NCBI RefSeq assembly: GCF_001881565.1
Contig: NZ_MPDJ01000008.1
Coordinates: 171,350 to 235,349, forward strand
DNA length: 64,000 nucleotides
Reading direction: 5' to 3'
Origin: Eisenbergiella tayi
GTDB taxonomy: Bacteria; Bacillota; Clostridia; Lachnospirales; Lachnospiraceae
Positions 1-8,622 of the stretch are shown one piece after another. The notes beneath the pieces were generated by a model. The model had not been told where the DNA came from, made no database searches, and saw only the letters and a program-made list of their open reading frames with translations. Made by a program: the position numbers and the translations under genes. Every line of letters starts with the position of its first letter. The stretch's first letter is position 1.

Positions 1-1
1 A

Positions 2-3000
2 GAAACGGACGGAACCCAGGAGACAGAGGAAGAAACGGACAATATGCTGAAGGGTTCTTCAAAGCAGACAGTTACGCGGAATGGCGGAGAGGATAAGACG
101 AATTTGATTAACGGAGATCTGTCTGCGATAGTGAGCCAGGATGGAGGTACGGTAGATCCTGATGGAGAACTGTCTTCTTTAAAGACCATTCATATAAAGT
201 ATCAGATGGATCGTATCCCGGTAGCAGGAGATGATAATATAGATGAACATGCTGATGACACCTATATAAAGGGTGGTGATTATGTCCTGCTTCCCATTCC
301 TCAGGAACTTGAGGTAACCGGAGGATATGTTGATGAACTGTGGACCACAAATGGGGTGAAAATCGGTGATGTAACATTATATGATGATGGGGGCAGCTCC
401 TATATCAAGATTATATTTAACGGTGAGTTAGATAATCCTGGTTTATTTAGGGTTTCAGCCTACTATGAAGCAAATATGAAATATGCTCCTGATCCGGCGG
501 ATAAAGCGCCGGGAAGATATAATATATCTATTCTTGGAGACAACTATTATGTGGTAGTACCGGAAAAAGAACTGGTGATAACAGGCAAAAAAACAGGGGA
601 AGCGGATCAAGGAAACAAGGTTGTCAACTGGAAAATCCGGGTAAAAGCAGCTGAAAAGGAAGGCGGAGCTGACGGAGACCTGTCAGGATATATATGGAGT
701 GATGATCTGGATAGTGTGGGTGCATATGTTGCAGGTAGTTTTTTTGTGGGTAAAGCGGAGAATGGTTCGGATAAGCAGCCGGTGGCAGACAGCAAGGTTT
801 TTGATTCGGCTGAAAATACTCTCACCTATGAATTTGAATGGGAGAAAGCATCCATCGGGGATACCTGTGAAGGGGAAAGATGGCTGTTCTTTCAAACCGA
901 AATACCGGCTGATAAACTGGAAAGTACCGGAGAGCAGAAAATTACTAATAAAGCTATTGTAAGCAAAGGGCAGGAAAAGGTACTGGAGCTTCCGGCAGAA
1001 GTGAAGTTCGTGCGAACGTGGATCAGCAAGGAAGGTGCAGCTGAAAATGAGTATAATGGCGGCGTATATGATCCGTCAGACAGAAAAATAAAGTGGACAA
1101 TAACGGTGAACCAGGTCGAGGAGACGATTACGGATGCAAAGATTACGGATACTTTGCCGGAAGGGCTGGAACTTGATACCAATTCAGTTACTAAAAAAAT
1201 AGGTGATGGAGGAGTAAATCAGGTATCAGGTGGAGATATTTCATATTCAAGCAACAGTAGATATCTGTCCATTAGCCTTGGAAACATTACAGAAAAGGTA
1301 ACAGTAACCTTTGAAACGAAGGTTACAGATACAAGCCAGTCAGTAGAAGTGAAAACATTCAGTAATAAAGCTGCACTGGAATTTGGAAGTTCTTCATATG
1401 CGAGTAACGAAGCTAAAGTTTCCATAGGAATCAATGCCCTGTCAAAACGCGAAGGCAGCAGTAATTATGACGCCGCATCTCATACGCTGTCATGGAAGGT
1501 AACGGCGGATGTGAAAGGGCAAAGTTATAATGATCTGTGGATTATGGAAGTGCTTGTTTATGGGGATCAGGATAGTTTATCGGCATTGGATATAAACAGT
1601 ATTTTATCTTCGACAGGTCTTAGCACTGACGAAAAAGTGGCTTGCGAGAAAATGATACAAGATAAGAAAGCCGGTTATTATCAGAAATTTGCTGCAGGCA
1701 GTTTTTCCACATCATCAGCTATACAATACAGAGTAGTAACATTGCAAAATAGCGGAAAAGCCATAGCCGATGTATTGATAGTCACTGGAAGCAGCGGCGG
1801 TTTTACCCCAACTGAAAATAATTCCTTTGAATTTAAAGCGGTAGTTACGAACCCTGATTACTATGCATCTAATAAAGAAACTACTATCAGCAATACTGTT
1901 GTATTGTGGGATGGAGCAAGTGAGGTACGTACTGCGTCAGGTAATCAGAAGATACAAAGCAATATGCTTTCTAAAGAGATGCTCAGCAGGAATGCAGTTA
2001 GTGAAATAGAGCAGAACATCCAAAATTACAGTGCGGTCAATTCTTCTTCCACAGCAGACAGCTTTGATTATATTGATAAATCTGTTGTATACCGGCTCTA
2101 TGTGAATGAAAATAATATAGCGGATGTTACTGCAGAAACAACGCCGGACGGAACGGCACTTGGGAAATTTGAGATAAGCGACGAACTGCCGGAGGGCTGG
2201 GATTTCCGTACATTGGCCGGGGAGAAATTCCTGCTTTATAAAGCGATTGGTAAGAATGCTTATGAACAGGTTACGGATTCGTCCGCTTTTCTGAATGTAT
2301 CCAACAGTATGGTTAATGGAAAGAATGGAATTACTTTTACATTCAATGAGTTGAAAGGTTCCTATGTAATTCTTCTTAAGGCCGGGCCGAATGAAGATAC
2401 CGCGAAGGAATATTTCAGCAAAAACGCAGAATATGAACCGCAGAATCAGGCCGCGCTGAAAAACAATAATTTATCGACTGCTGTCAGTGTAAATGCGAAG
2501 CCCAAGATTAAAAGCGAGATTCTCAGCAAAAAGGTGCTGAACGGTAATTCCTCGATTGGTGAACTGACATGGGAGGTATTGTATTGTCCATATGGGATGT
2601 CCCGTGACGGACAGGTAGAGATAACGGACATTTTACCGACCGGCGTGGATTTACGAACCGATGCAACCGGTAAATTGATTATGGAAAACAACATAACCAT
2701 AGAAAAACTTACTATGCTTTCGGATGGTACCTGTTCGGGAAATGAAAGTATAACTCCGACAGCGGCGAATTTCCGATATGACAGTGCGACACGTACGATT
2801 ACATTTATTCCTCCGGATAAGGAAGAAGCATATCGCCTTCGTTATGTGACGGATATAACAGGAACGATTGGACAAATTTCCAACAAAGCCCAGTTGTCCG
2901 GTCTGGGAACACAGCCTGAGAAGGCGGAGCAGAGGTACAATATTGATGCTACTTCGGCAGGCGCTGTCCTCACCCGCAGCGGATGGATAAAGATTACGAA

Positions 3001-4039
3001 AAAAGATGGTACGAATCCTCTACAGGGGGCAGAATTTACTCTTTTTTCCAAGGAGAGCGGTGCAGAAATCAGAAAGGCAGCATCCGGGTCGGATGGTACC
3101 CTAATGCTGAAGGCTCTTCCTGCAGGAGAGTACATACTGCGGGAAACACAGGCTCCTTCCGGATATAATCTATCAGGCCTTTCCTATCAGGTTGTTGTGG
3201 AGAATGGATCCGGGACTCCGGTAACAAAAATTGACGGCGGAGGAAATGAAATAGAAGTACAGAACTACAGGCAGGGAACGGTAGGAAGTCTTACTGTTAA
3301 AAAACAGGTAGCCGGAAATGACGGAGAAACAGGACGGGAATTTACCTTCACCCTTTCTCTTAAGAATGCAGACACAAGTTCTGTGCAGGGCAGCTATTCC
3401 TATATTAAGGGAGGAAGTCAGACCGGGACATTGTCAGACGGTGATACCTTCACCCTCCGTCACGGACAGGCCTTAACCATATTTGATTTACCTAAAGACA
3501 TTACCTATGAAGTACAGGAGCAGGATTACAGTTCAGAAGGCTACGCTGTGAGCAGATCAAATGGGACAGGTACAATTACCGCTGACACGGAGACTATCGT
3601 TACCTTTGTAAATACCAGAAATAGAACGGAAGAGAACAATCACGGCGACAACGGAAATTCCAGAGGATCCGGCGCTGATGCTTCTCCGGCATCTTTATTA
3701 CCCCAGGAGACACAGACTCAGCCTCCTGTAATACCGGCCGCCGGATTTGGGGGGATGATAGATTTCAGGGTAGGAAGTGTTCCGGATCCATCCCTTCAGG
3801 ACAGCCCTTCCGTTATCCGTGTATGGAAAGAGGATGGAAGCCTGCTGGGTGAATATACCCGTTATCAGAAACCGGACGGCACCTATGAATACCGGAATGC
3901 TTATGGTGAGGTGCTCGGTGAATGGGCCATGGGGCAGACGACAGGAGATACGGCGCCTGTTATCCTGTATGTGTCCCTTGCCATAGCTGCTGTTATAGTA
4001 TTAGTTTTGTTTCTGTTTTTGCATATAAAAACAGAGTAG
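2..4039 (+). CDS. Large cell-surface adhesin/pilin-like protein, 5' end outside window
   Basis: The frame is open from base 2, so the true start lies upstream; the first Met in view is at 44. About 1,330 residues are visible. Several beta-rich modules of the adhesin isopeptide type recur (phrases such as KIKWTITV and ITDTLPEGLEL). A SpaA/Cna-B prealbumin-like domain follows at about residues 980-1075 (GWIKITKKDG, GEYILRETQAPSGY), then a DUF7601-like domain at about 1080-1195 ending FVNTR. After a low-complexity linker there is a terminal membrane helix and a tail HIKTE. No LPXTG is present; the equivalent position reads GQTTGDTAP, so anchoring may be by the helix alone or by an unusual sortase signal. 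The protein is expected to be exported and to bind host or matrix ligands, but the ligand cannot be inferred. The gene ends just before the integrated element. Confidence 0.8.
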   Translation, partial: ETDGTQETEEETDNMLKGSSKQTVTRNGGEDKTNLINGDLSAIVSQDGGTVDPDGELSSLKTIHIKYQMDRIPVAGDDNIDEHADDTYIKGGDYVLLPIPQELEVTGGYVDELWTTNGVKIGDVTLYDDGGSSYIKIIFNGELDNPGLFRVSAYYEANMKYAPDPADKAPGRYNISILGDNYYVVVPEKELVITGKKTGEADQGNKVVNWKIRVKAAEKEGGADGDLSGYIWSDDLDSVGAYVAGSFFVGKAENGSDKQPVADSKVFDSAENTLTYEFEWEKASIGDTCEGERWLFFQTEIPADKLESTGEQKITNKAIVSKGQEKVLELPAEVKFVRTWISKEGAAENEYNGGVYDPSDRKIKWTITVNQVEETITDAKITDTLPEGLELDTNSVTKKIGDGGVNQVSGGDISYSSNSRYLSISLGNITEKVTVTFETKVTDTSQSVEVKTFSNKAALEFGSSSYASNEAKVSIGINALSKREGSSNYDAASHTLSWKVTADVKGQSYNDLWIMEVLVYGDQDSLSALDINSILSSTGLSTDEKVACEKMIQDKKAGYYQKFAAGSFSTSSAIQYRVVTLQNSGKAIADVLIVTGSSGGFTPTENNSFEFKAVVTNPDYYASNKETTISNTVVLWDGASEVRTASGNQKIQSNMLSKEMLSRNAVSEIEQNIQNYSAVNSSSTADSFDYIDKSVVYRLYVNENNIADVTAETTPDGTALGKFEISDELPEGWDFRTLAGEKFLLYKAIGKNAYEQVTDSSAFLNVSNSMVNGKNGITFTFNELKGSYVILLKAGPNEDTAKEYFSKNAEYEPQNQAALKNNNLSTAVSVNAKPKIKSEILSKKVLNGNSSIGELTWEVLYCPYGMSRDGQVEITDILPTGVDLRTDATGKLIMENNITIEKLTMLSDGTCSGNESITPTAANFRYDSATRTITFIPPDKEEAYRLRYVTDITGTIGQISNKAQLSGLGTQPEKAEQRYNIDATSAGAVLTRSGWIKITKKDGTNPLQGAEFTLFSKESGAEIRKAASGSDGTLMLKALPAGEYILRETQAPSGYNLSGLSYQVVVENGSGTPVTKIDGGGNEIEVQNYRQGTVGSLTVKKQVAGNDGETGREFTFTLSLKNADTSSVQGSYSYIKGGSQTGTLSDGDTFTLRHGQALTIFDLPKDITYEVQEQDYSSEGYAVSRSNGTGTITADTETIVTFVNTRNRTEENNHGDNGNSRGSGADASPASLLPQETQTQPPVIPAAGFGGMIDFRVGSVPDPSLQDSPSVIRVWKEDGSLLGEYTRYQKPDGTYEYRNAYGEVLGEWAMGQTTGDTAPVILYVSLAIAAVIVLVLFLFLHIKTE

Positions 4040-4170
4040 CTTTTTGATTATCTTTTCATAAATCTTCAAAGTGTCGATATATCCTTATTTTTCAAGGCTT
4101 TTCGGCATTTTCTTATTGGCTGAACCCTCACTTAACTTAGGTAAAACTCCTCATATCTTGGCTCTCAAAA

Positions 4171-4188
4171 GTTGTATAATGCGTTGTA
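4171..4188. repeat. Candidate integrase arm-type repeats, int end
   Basis: Two GTTGTA hexamers lie 12 bp apart just beyond the integrase stop codon. A matching pair 11 bp apart occurs at 10515-10531 at the other side of the element. Tn916-type integrases bind short direct repeats inside both transposon ends, so the arrangement suits arm sites. The exact element ends were not resolved. Confidence 0.35.
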
Positions 4189-4190
4189 AA

Positions 4191-5381
4191 TCAGGCTATC
4201 AAACTTCGCATTTCTTTGTTTGCTCCAACTTCCGAAGCATGAGCATATAAGTCTAATGTTATCGTAATACTTGAGTGTCCCATGATATACTGTAAGTTCT
4301 TTGGGTTCATGTTCATTTGTGCTAACTTCGTACAGAATGTATGTCTTAATATATGCGGTGTGATGTTCGGTAACTGCTCCTCATGGTTCTTGTTGTACTT
4401 CTTCACAATCCCTCTAAGTGCATATTTATAGTTGCTTTCTTGCATTGGATAACCCTTAACGGAAAGAAATAGAAAATCTTTGAAACCGTCAATCTCTTTA
4501 ATCTTCGATTTCTGCTTTCTTTTCAATACTCTATGAAATGCTTGTTCTGTTTCATCACTCATTGGCACTTTACGAATACCGCTCTTTGTTTTCGGTTCGT
4601 CTATGTAGTAGCCGTCCTTGTCTTTCAGTAATTGATGATTGATACAGATTGTATGATATTCAAAATCGATATCTTTCTTTGTCAGTCCGCAGAACTCTGA
4701 TATTCTAAGTCCGGTTTTAAGTAGTATCAGCACATCATCATAATACTTCTGATACACATTGTCATGCTTGATAAAGTGAAGCAGTTCTTTTTCTTGCTTT
4801 TCATTTAATGCGATTTTCGGTTTACTGTCATCTTCAATCACATCACTTAAACTAAAGTCAAACGGATTTTTTCGTACACAGTCATCTTGTATCGCCATAT
4901 AAAAGGATGCTTTTAGGGAACGCTTGTAATTGCTTATTGTCTTGAATGAAAATCCCTTTTCTTTCATGCGTATCGCCCATTCTTTAGCGTCTGATGGTTT
5001 TATACGGTCAATACTCATTAAGCCCAGTAAATCGTCCTCTAAGGCTTGCATAAGGTATTTACGACCATTAAGCGTATTCTTCTTTACATTCGGTCTTTGA
5101 GCGTTCTTTTTAGCGTATAACTGGCATAAGGTCATCTTGCTTCCTTTGGTGTCGATACCGTCATACAAATCTTTCTGTATGTTTCGTTCCTTTTCCCTTA
5201 ATGACAAATCTTCTCGTTTGCCTTTTGGTGTTCTGTCCGTAGGCAACAGTTTCCATGCGTAAGCGTATTGTGGTTTTCCAAGTGCATTGACATACTTGTA
5301 ACAGTATCTGCCGTCTTTTCTTTGACTTTCACCCCTTTGTAATACTCTGTTCTTGTTATCTCGTCTTTTTAATGCTGACAT
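4191..5381 (-). CDS. int: Tn916-type tyrosine recombinase (integrase)
   Basis: The protein has 396 residues, the usual size of Tn916-family Int. The N-terminus contains the arm-binding domain (RRDNKNRVLQRGESQRKDGR), then a core-binding SAM-like domain, then a catalytic domain with Arg in TGLRISEFCGL (about residue 225), HILRHTF (about 345) and the nucleophile Tyr in LDLYAHA (about 380). All catalytic residues appear intact. ATG at 5381 follows AAAGGAG at good spacing; a longer TTG start at 5399 lacks such a site. It should excise and integrate the surrounding element as a site-specific recombinase, with the excisionase encoded directly upstream in the same orientation. Confidence 0.93.
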   Translation of the reverse strand: MSALKRRDNKNRVLQRGESQRKDGRYCYKYVNALGKPQYAYAWKLLPTDRTPKGKREDLSLREKERNIQKDLYDGIDTKGSKMTLCQLYAKKNAQRPNVKKNTLNGRKYLMQALEDDLLGLMSIDRIKPSDAKEWAIRMKEKGFSFKTISNYKRSLKASFYMAIQDDCVRKNPFDFSLSDVIEDDSKPKIALNEKQEKELLHFIKHDNVYQKYYDDVLILLKTGLRISEFCGLTKKDIDFEYHTICINHQLLKDKDGYYIDEPKTKSGIRKVPMSDETEQAFHRVLKRKQKSKIKEIDGFKDFLFLSVKGYPMQESNYKYALRGIVKKYNKNHEEQLPNITPHILRHTFCTKLAQMNMNPKNLQYIMGHSSITITLDLYAHASEVGANKEMRSLIA

Positions 5382-5462
5382 CTTTCTAACTCCTTTCAAA
5401 GTAAGAAAGAGCCTTGTATATACGACTTGATACTATCATATCACGCACAAGGCTCTTTTTCA

Positions 5463-5663
5463 CTAGATTTGTTCCAATTCATCTATCAATTTTTCAAATG
5501 CTTTTTTCTTGATAAGCATACGATTGCCGTTTTGAAGCACGCAGACATCTTTATGTTCATTTGCGACTTCACGAAGTTTGTTTTCGCCGATACGGAAATA
5601 CATGGACGCTTCTTCAATCGTCATCAAGTATCGTTCCCATAGTGGCATACTTAAATCACGCAT
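5463..5663 (-). CDS. xis: Excisionase, Tn916 Xis family
   Basis: This 66-residue protein contains the PLWERYLMTIEEASMYFRIG block typical of Tn916 Xis and a short winged-helix fold with a basic LIKKKAFEKLIDEL end. Such proteins bind near the element ends and direct Int toward excision. ATG at 5663 is preceded by AAAGGGGGTG; the longer ATG at 5687 has no ribosome site. It lies 81 bp upstream of int, the usual xis-int order, so the two are probably co-transcribed. Confidence 0.9.
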   Translation of the reverse strand: MRDLSMPLWERYLMTIEEASMYFRIGENKLREVANEHKDVCVLQNGNRMLIKKKAFEKLIDELEQI

Positions 5664-5721
5664 AAAATGACACCCCCTTTCTGTCATGGATTTCTAAACA
5701 GTCTGACGGCTTTTATCATAG

Positions 5722-5868
5722 CCCACAGGAGTTCCACCTCTGCATAGTTCTTATGTAGCCGTACCCATTGCGTGCGACGCTCTTAACGCTCAAGCTGTGG
5801 CTGTACGGGAGTATCATTATCTGACAGAGCAGGTCATGGCAAAGATATTTGATAAAGGTATCTCATGA
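5722..5868 (+). pseudogene. Short coding remnant of unknown family
   Basis: The plus strand is open for 48 codons between TAG at 5719 and TGA at 5866. The translation has protein-like composition, ending AVREYHYLTEQVMAKIFDKGIS, but has no start codon with a ribosome site. It could be the 3' tail of a gene lost when the element was trimmed. I do not recognise the family, and it may be chance. Confidence 0.3.
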
Positions 5869-6042
5869 AACATTGACAGTATTCGCTCGCTTTTATAAAA
5901 GGTCATGGCGTATCAATTTCAACGGCTTACTGCTTGTCAAAGGTATCAGACTGTTTTATTCAGTTGTCAAAGAACACCGAAAGAAGAAAATTCCTTTTCG
6001 TATATACCGCGTTGGATAAGTAGGGAAAGATAACCAATCTTT

Positions 6043-6560
6043 AAAACTTTTTTATTTCTTTCACATCAACACTCAACTGTAAGGTGCATTTTGCTAACCA
6101 TTTCAAAAATCTTTTTACTTCTTTCACATAACACTATCCAGTAAAAGCGAATTTGCGACATATTTTCCGAAAAAGTTTTATTTTCTTTTTCTGCACCATA
6201 TCTGTCCAGTAATCAGTCATTTAATGACTTCTTGATGAAAAAATCTTCTTTCCATATCATATAAGGAACGGAACTGTCGATTTAATGGCCTAATATTGAA
6301 AAAGATTTAATTTCTTTCACATAATACTGTCCAGCAAAGGCTGATTTGTATGGTGGATTACGAAAGAATTTTATTTTTTCTTCTTCTACTCTATATAGGG
6401 ACAGCAACAGTCGATTTGCTTCCATAAAATGAAAATAATTTGATTTTCTTCTTCCGTAACATATCTGTACAGTAAAGTAAGATTTGTGACGCTTTCTCGA
6501 CAAAAAGTTATATTTTTCTTCATTCACATCATATCTGTACTGAAAGTGTCGTTTTGTTGC
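6043..6560. repeat. Degenerate tandem repeat array, about eight 61-73 bp units
   Basis: The sequence between xis and the relaxase repeats a motif built from a T-rich run, CTTTCACAT or a variant, CTGTCCAGTAAA or a variant, and GATTTG followed by CGAAAAA. Units begin near 6050, 6113, 6177, 6238, 6301, 6369, 6440 and 6513. Copies are diverged and period length drifts. On the minus strand an 81-codon stretch is open through the last units, but it has no ribosome site and its protein repeats follow the DNA repeats. Possible roles are iteron-like binding sites for the relaxase or integrase, or a structural spacer. Confidence 0.65.
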
Positions 6561-6565
6561 AAAAA

Positions 6566-7780
6566 TTAAAAAATACCGTCATCTTCTTGTGAAATGTCGG
6601 TATAAATTCGATCTTCTATATTCGATTTTTCTAATTCCAGTAAATGCTTATGCTTTTTCTTGAGTTCCGTATTATTTATCATGTCTTTTAATATTGTGGT
6701 ATTGTTTTGCTTATCCAATTCTTGCAACATCTTGATTGTTGGTGCAACTTGCCTTTGTACCCAGTTTAATGCTCTCTCTAGGGTATATGGTTCGGGCTGT
6801 GTTGTTAATCGTATCTTTTCTCTGTTTTTTCCGATAAACCATTCCCAGTCCTCATCAAGTTCCCATGACCGTTTTGGCAAGGTATCATCTCTTTTTAGAA
6901 AACGCACATAATGATTGATGATAGAAAAGGCGGTATGCTCTGCGTCATAATAGGTCAGTAAATCAACAACCACATAATAGGCTCTTTCATTCTTCATGCG
7001 GATTTCAAATCGGTTCTTAATCTCGCATTCTTCAAGTTCTATCCCTTTCTTGACTGCTTGCTCATAATTCTTTTGATAGGCACACATATATAATTCACTA
7101 CTTGTAGAACCAAGATACAGAGTCTCGCCAGTATTTTTAGGAACATCACTTCCGCATTTTTCTGTACCGTCATAGCCTTTCTGATTGCGAAATAAGGAGA
7201 TACATTCGCCAGCCTTATATTTTGCCTTTAAGCGTGGAATATCAAGTATTCCTGCTCGGTCATTGATTGCCAAATCAAGTCGTTTCATTTTACCGTCAGC
7301 GGTCATACAGTCCATCATAAAGTCATACCATGAACGCTCTTGTGCTAATAGGTAGGCTTCCATTTGACGACAACCACGACCTTTTAATTCAAGCAGTACC
7401 CCTAACTGCTCATTCGCAGAACACATAACAAATATATCGCCAATATAATACTGACTTTCATATCCGTATTTTCCGTAATCTTCACGAAGCATATGTTTCG
7501 GGTTGAGTTTCAATACATTCTTGATAACCGACAATGCGTCTGTGGTAGGGAAGCGGACACGAAAATAGTCAATCAATATAAATAATGGCTCTTGTGGATT
7601 AAGTCGCTCTAATTCGCTTGTAAGCCTTTCTTTGAGTTCATCTGTTAATGGTAACTTGCCATTTTCAATACGGTTATAATATTCTCTAGTGATACCACAA
7701 GCAGTTGCTATTTGTATTTGTGTTACTCCGTATTCATCACGCTTTTGTTTCAATTCTTCTAAAAAGTTTTTATCATTCAT
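6566..7780 (-). CDS. mobT: MobT-type relaxase / replication initiation factor (Tn916 ORF20 family)
   Basis: The protein has 404 residues. Residues about 8-60 form an XRE-like helix-turn-helix (TQIQIATACGITREYYNRIE). The rest matches the Rep_trans/MobT relaxase type of Tn916 and ICEBs1, including ILIDYFRVRFPTTD, GRGCRQMEAYL and LDLAINDRAGI. Such enzymes nick oriT and start rolling-circle transfer and replication. ATG at 7780 follows TTGGAGGAATTTTAAA. An oriT-like inverted repeat lies about 240 bp upstream, the expected place. No coupling protein or type IV secretion gene accompanies it, so transfer would need a helper element. Confidence 0.88.
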   Translation of the reverse strand: MNDKNFLEELKQKRDEYGVTQIQIATACGITREYYNRIENGKLPLTDELKERLTSELERLNPQEPLFILIDYFRVRFPTTDALSVIKNVLKLNPKHMLREDYGKYGYESQYYIGDIFVMCSANEQLGVLLELKGRGCRQMEAYLLAQERSWYDFMMDCMTADGKMKRLDLAINDRAGILDIPRLKAKYKAGECISLFRNQKGYDGTEKCGSDVPKNTGETLYLGSTSSELYMCAYQKNYEQAVKKGIELEECEIKNRFEIRMKNERAYYVVVDLLTYYDAEHTAFSIINHYVRFLKRDDTLPKRSWELDEDWEWFIGKNREKIRLTTQPEPYTLERALNWVQRQVAPTIKMLQELDKQNNTTILKDMINNTELKKKHKHLLELEKSNIEDRIYTDISQEDDGIF

Positions 7781-7855
7781 TTTAAAATTCCTCCAATCAA
7801 AAAAGGCAACTACCATACTTGATAATTGCCTAGTCATAAATCTTCACATAAGAAA

Positions 7856-7885
7856 AGACAGTCAATCTTTTACAATCAACTGTCT
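7856..7885 (-). terminator. Stem-loop ahead of the relaxase gene
   Basis: AGACAGT pairs with ACTGTCT around a 16-nt loop; read on the minus strand it is followed by TTTTCTT. It may stop transcription coming from the cargo genes or act as an attenuator in the relaxase leader. A second, weaker hairpin (GGCAA/TTGCC) lies at 7805-7830. Confidence 0.4.
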
Positions 7886-8016
7886 AATCTGCTTTTCAAT
7901 ATTCAATTTTCCATAGTGACATTCATGTAAAAAAATGTCACACCCTATAAAACAGGATTTTCCCTTATATATTCAGCGTTTCCGCTTACCTTTGTCTCTT
8001 GTCTCTTGTTTTTTAT

Positions 8017-8041
8017 GCCCCCCTTGTTAGATAACGGGGGC
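8017..8041 (-). other. Candidate oriT nic-region inverted repeat
   Basis: GCCCCC and GGGGGC arms flank a 13-base centre containing TTGTTAGATAAC. The minus-strand reading, C-run, TATCTAACA, G-run, resembles the nic regions recalled for Tn916 and ICEBs1, which MobT/NicK-type relaxases cut. The position just upstream of the relaxase gene agrees. The adjoining TCTCTTG direct repeats at about 7995-8008 may be accessory sites. Confidence 0.6.
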
Positions 8042-8071
8042 TTGATAATCGCTTGCCACAGGCTCGCTCAC

Positions 8072-8154
8072 AGATGGAGCAAACCGGGCACTTCCAAAGG
8101 ATGTCGGAAAAATCTGAGAGATTTTCCCGACACCGTGCCCGATTCACTCCATCT
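8072..8154. other. Long imperfect cruciform, possible single-strand origin
   Basis: The outer arms AGATGGAG...CGGGCAC and GTGCCCG...CTCCATCT match at 17 of 20 positions. An inner pair, TGTCGGAAAAATC against GATTTTCCCGACA, extends the fold. No T-run follows on either strand, so a terminator is less likely. Rolling-circle elements often carry such a hairpin near oriT as an sso for second-strand synthesis. The role is inferred only from place and shape. Confidence 0.4.
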
Positions 8155-8278
8155 GTTTTCTATTCATGAGCAAAAGCTTCTTTAAAATCAAAGAATACTA
8201 GCTGTTTATTGAAAAGTATTATCATGTACTTTCAATTTTAAATTGGTACAAATATTTGTCTTATCATTATCATGAAAA

Positions 8279-8557
8279 TCATTTGGAGTTATTTTTCCAA
8301 AGGCAAAAACCATTTATTATTATAGAAATAGCAGTAAAAATCCAATACATTTTGGTCATAGTGGGAACTATATCCTGCAATGATGACCAATCTTGATTGT
8401 TCACATAATCAGCACTCATATTATGAAATGCACATAGTGTTAAAGCAGTGAGAGATATTGCAACAAATCCAAACCATTTTCCATTTTTATGATTTAGTGT
8501 AAACAACATATTTATTGCTGTAAATAAAATTGCTAAAATTCCAAATAGTATCCACAT
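8279..8557 (-). CDS. Small membrane protein downstream of the DUF2599-type gene
   Basis: The protein has 92 residues with three likely helices (about residues 1-20, 28-46 and 68-86) and no recognised domain. The start at 8557 follows GAGGAAAGGAATTTATT. It begins 65 bp after the secreted DUF2599-type gene on the same strand, so the two are probably co-expressed. A small multi-helix protein paired with a secreted protein is the usual form of a bacteriocin immunity pair, but this is only an analogy. AT-rich, like the rest of the element. Confidence 0.65.
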   Translation of the reverse strand: MWILFGILAILFTAINMLFTLNHKNGKWFGFVAISLTALTLCAFHNMSADYVNNQDWSSLQDIVPTMTKMYWIFTAISIIINGFCLWKNNSK

Positions 8558-8622
8558 AATAAATTCCTTTCCTCATTTTACCGTTTAATATTTTATTCAT
8601 TATATCATAAAATATTAGTATC

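Noticed and set aside
4113..4121. TTATTGGCT as proven attachment core (also at 10544-10552)
   Set aside because: A 9-mer shared by two AT-rich stretches can arise by chance; kept only as a weak candidate.
6282..6527. 81-codon minus-strand ORF
   Set aside because: It lies inside the tandem repeat array, has no ribosome site, and its protein repeats follow the DNA repeats.
6043..6560. CRISPR array
   Set aside because: Units are diverged along their whole length, there are no unique spacers, and no cas genes are present.
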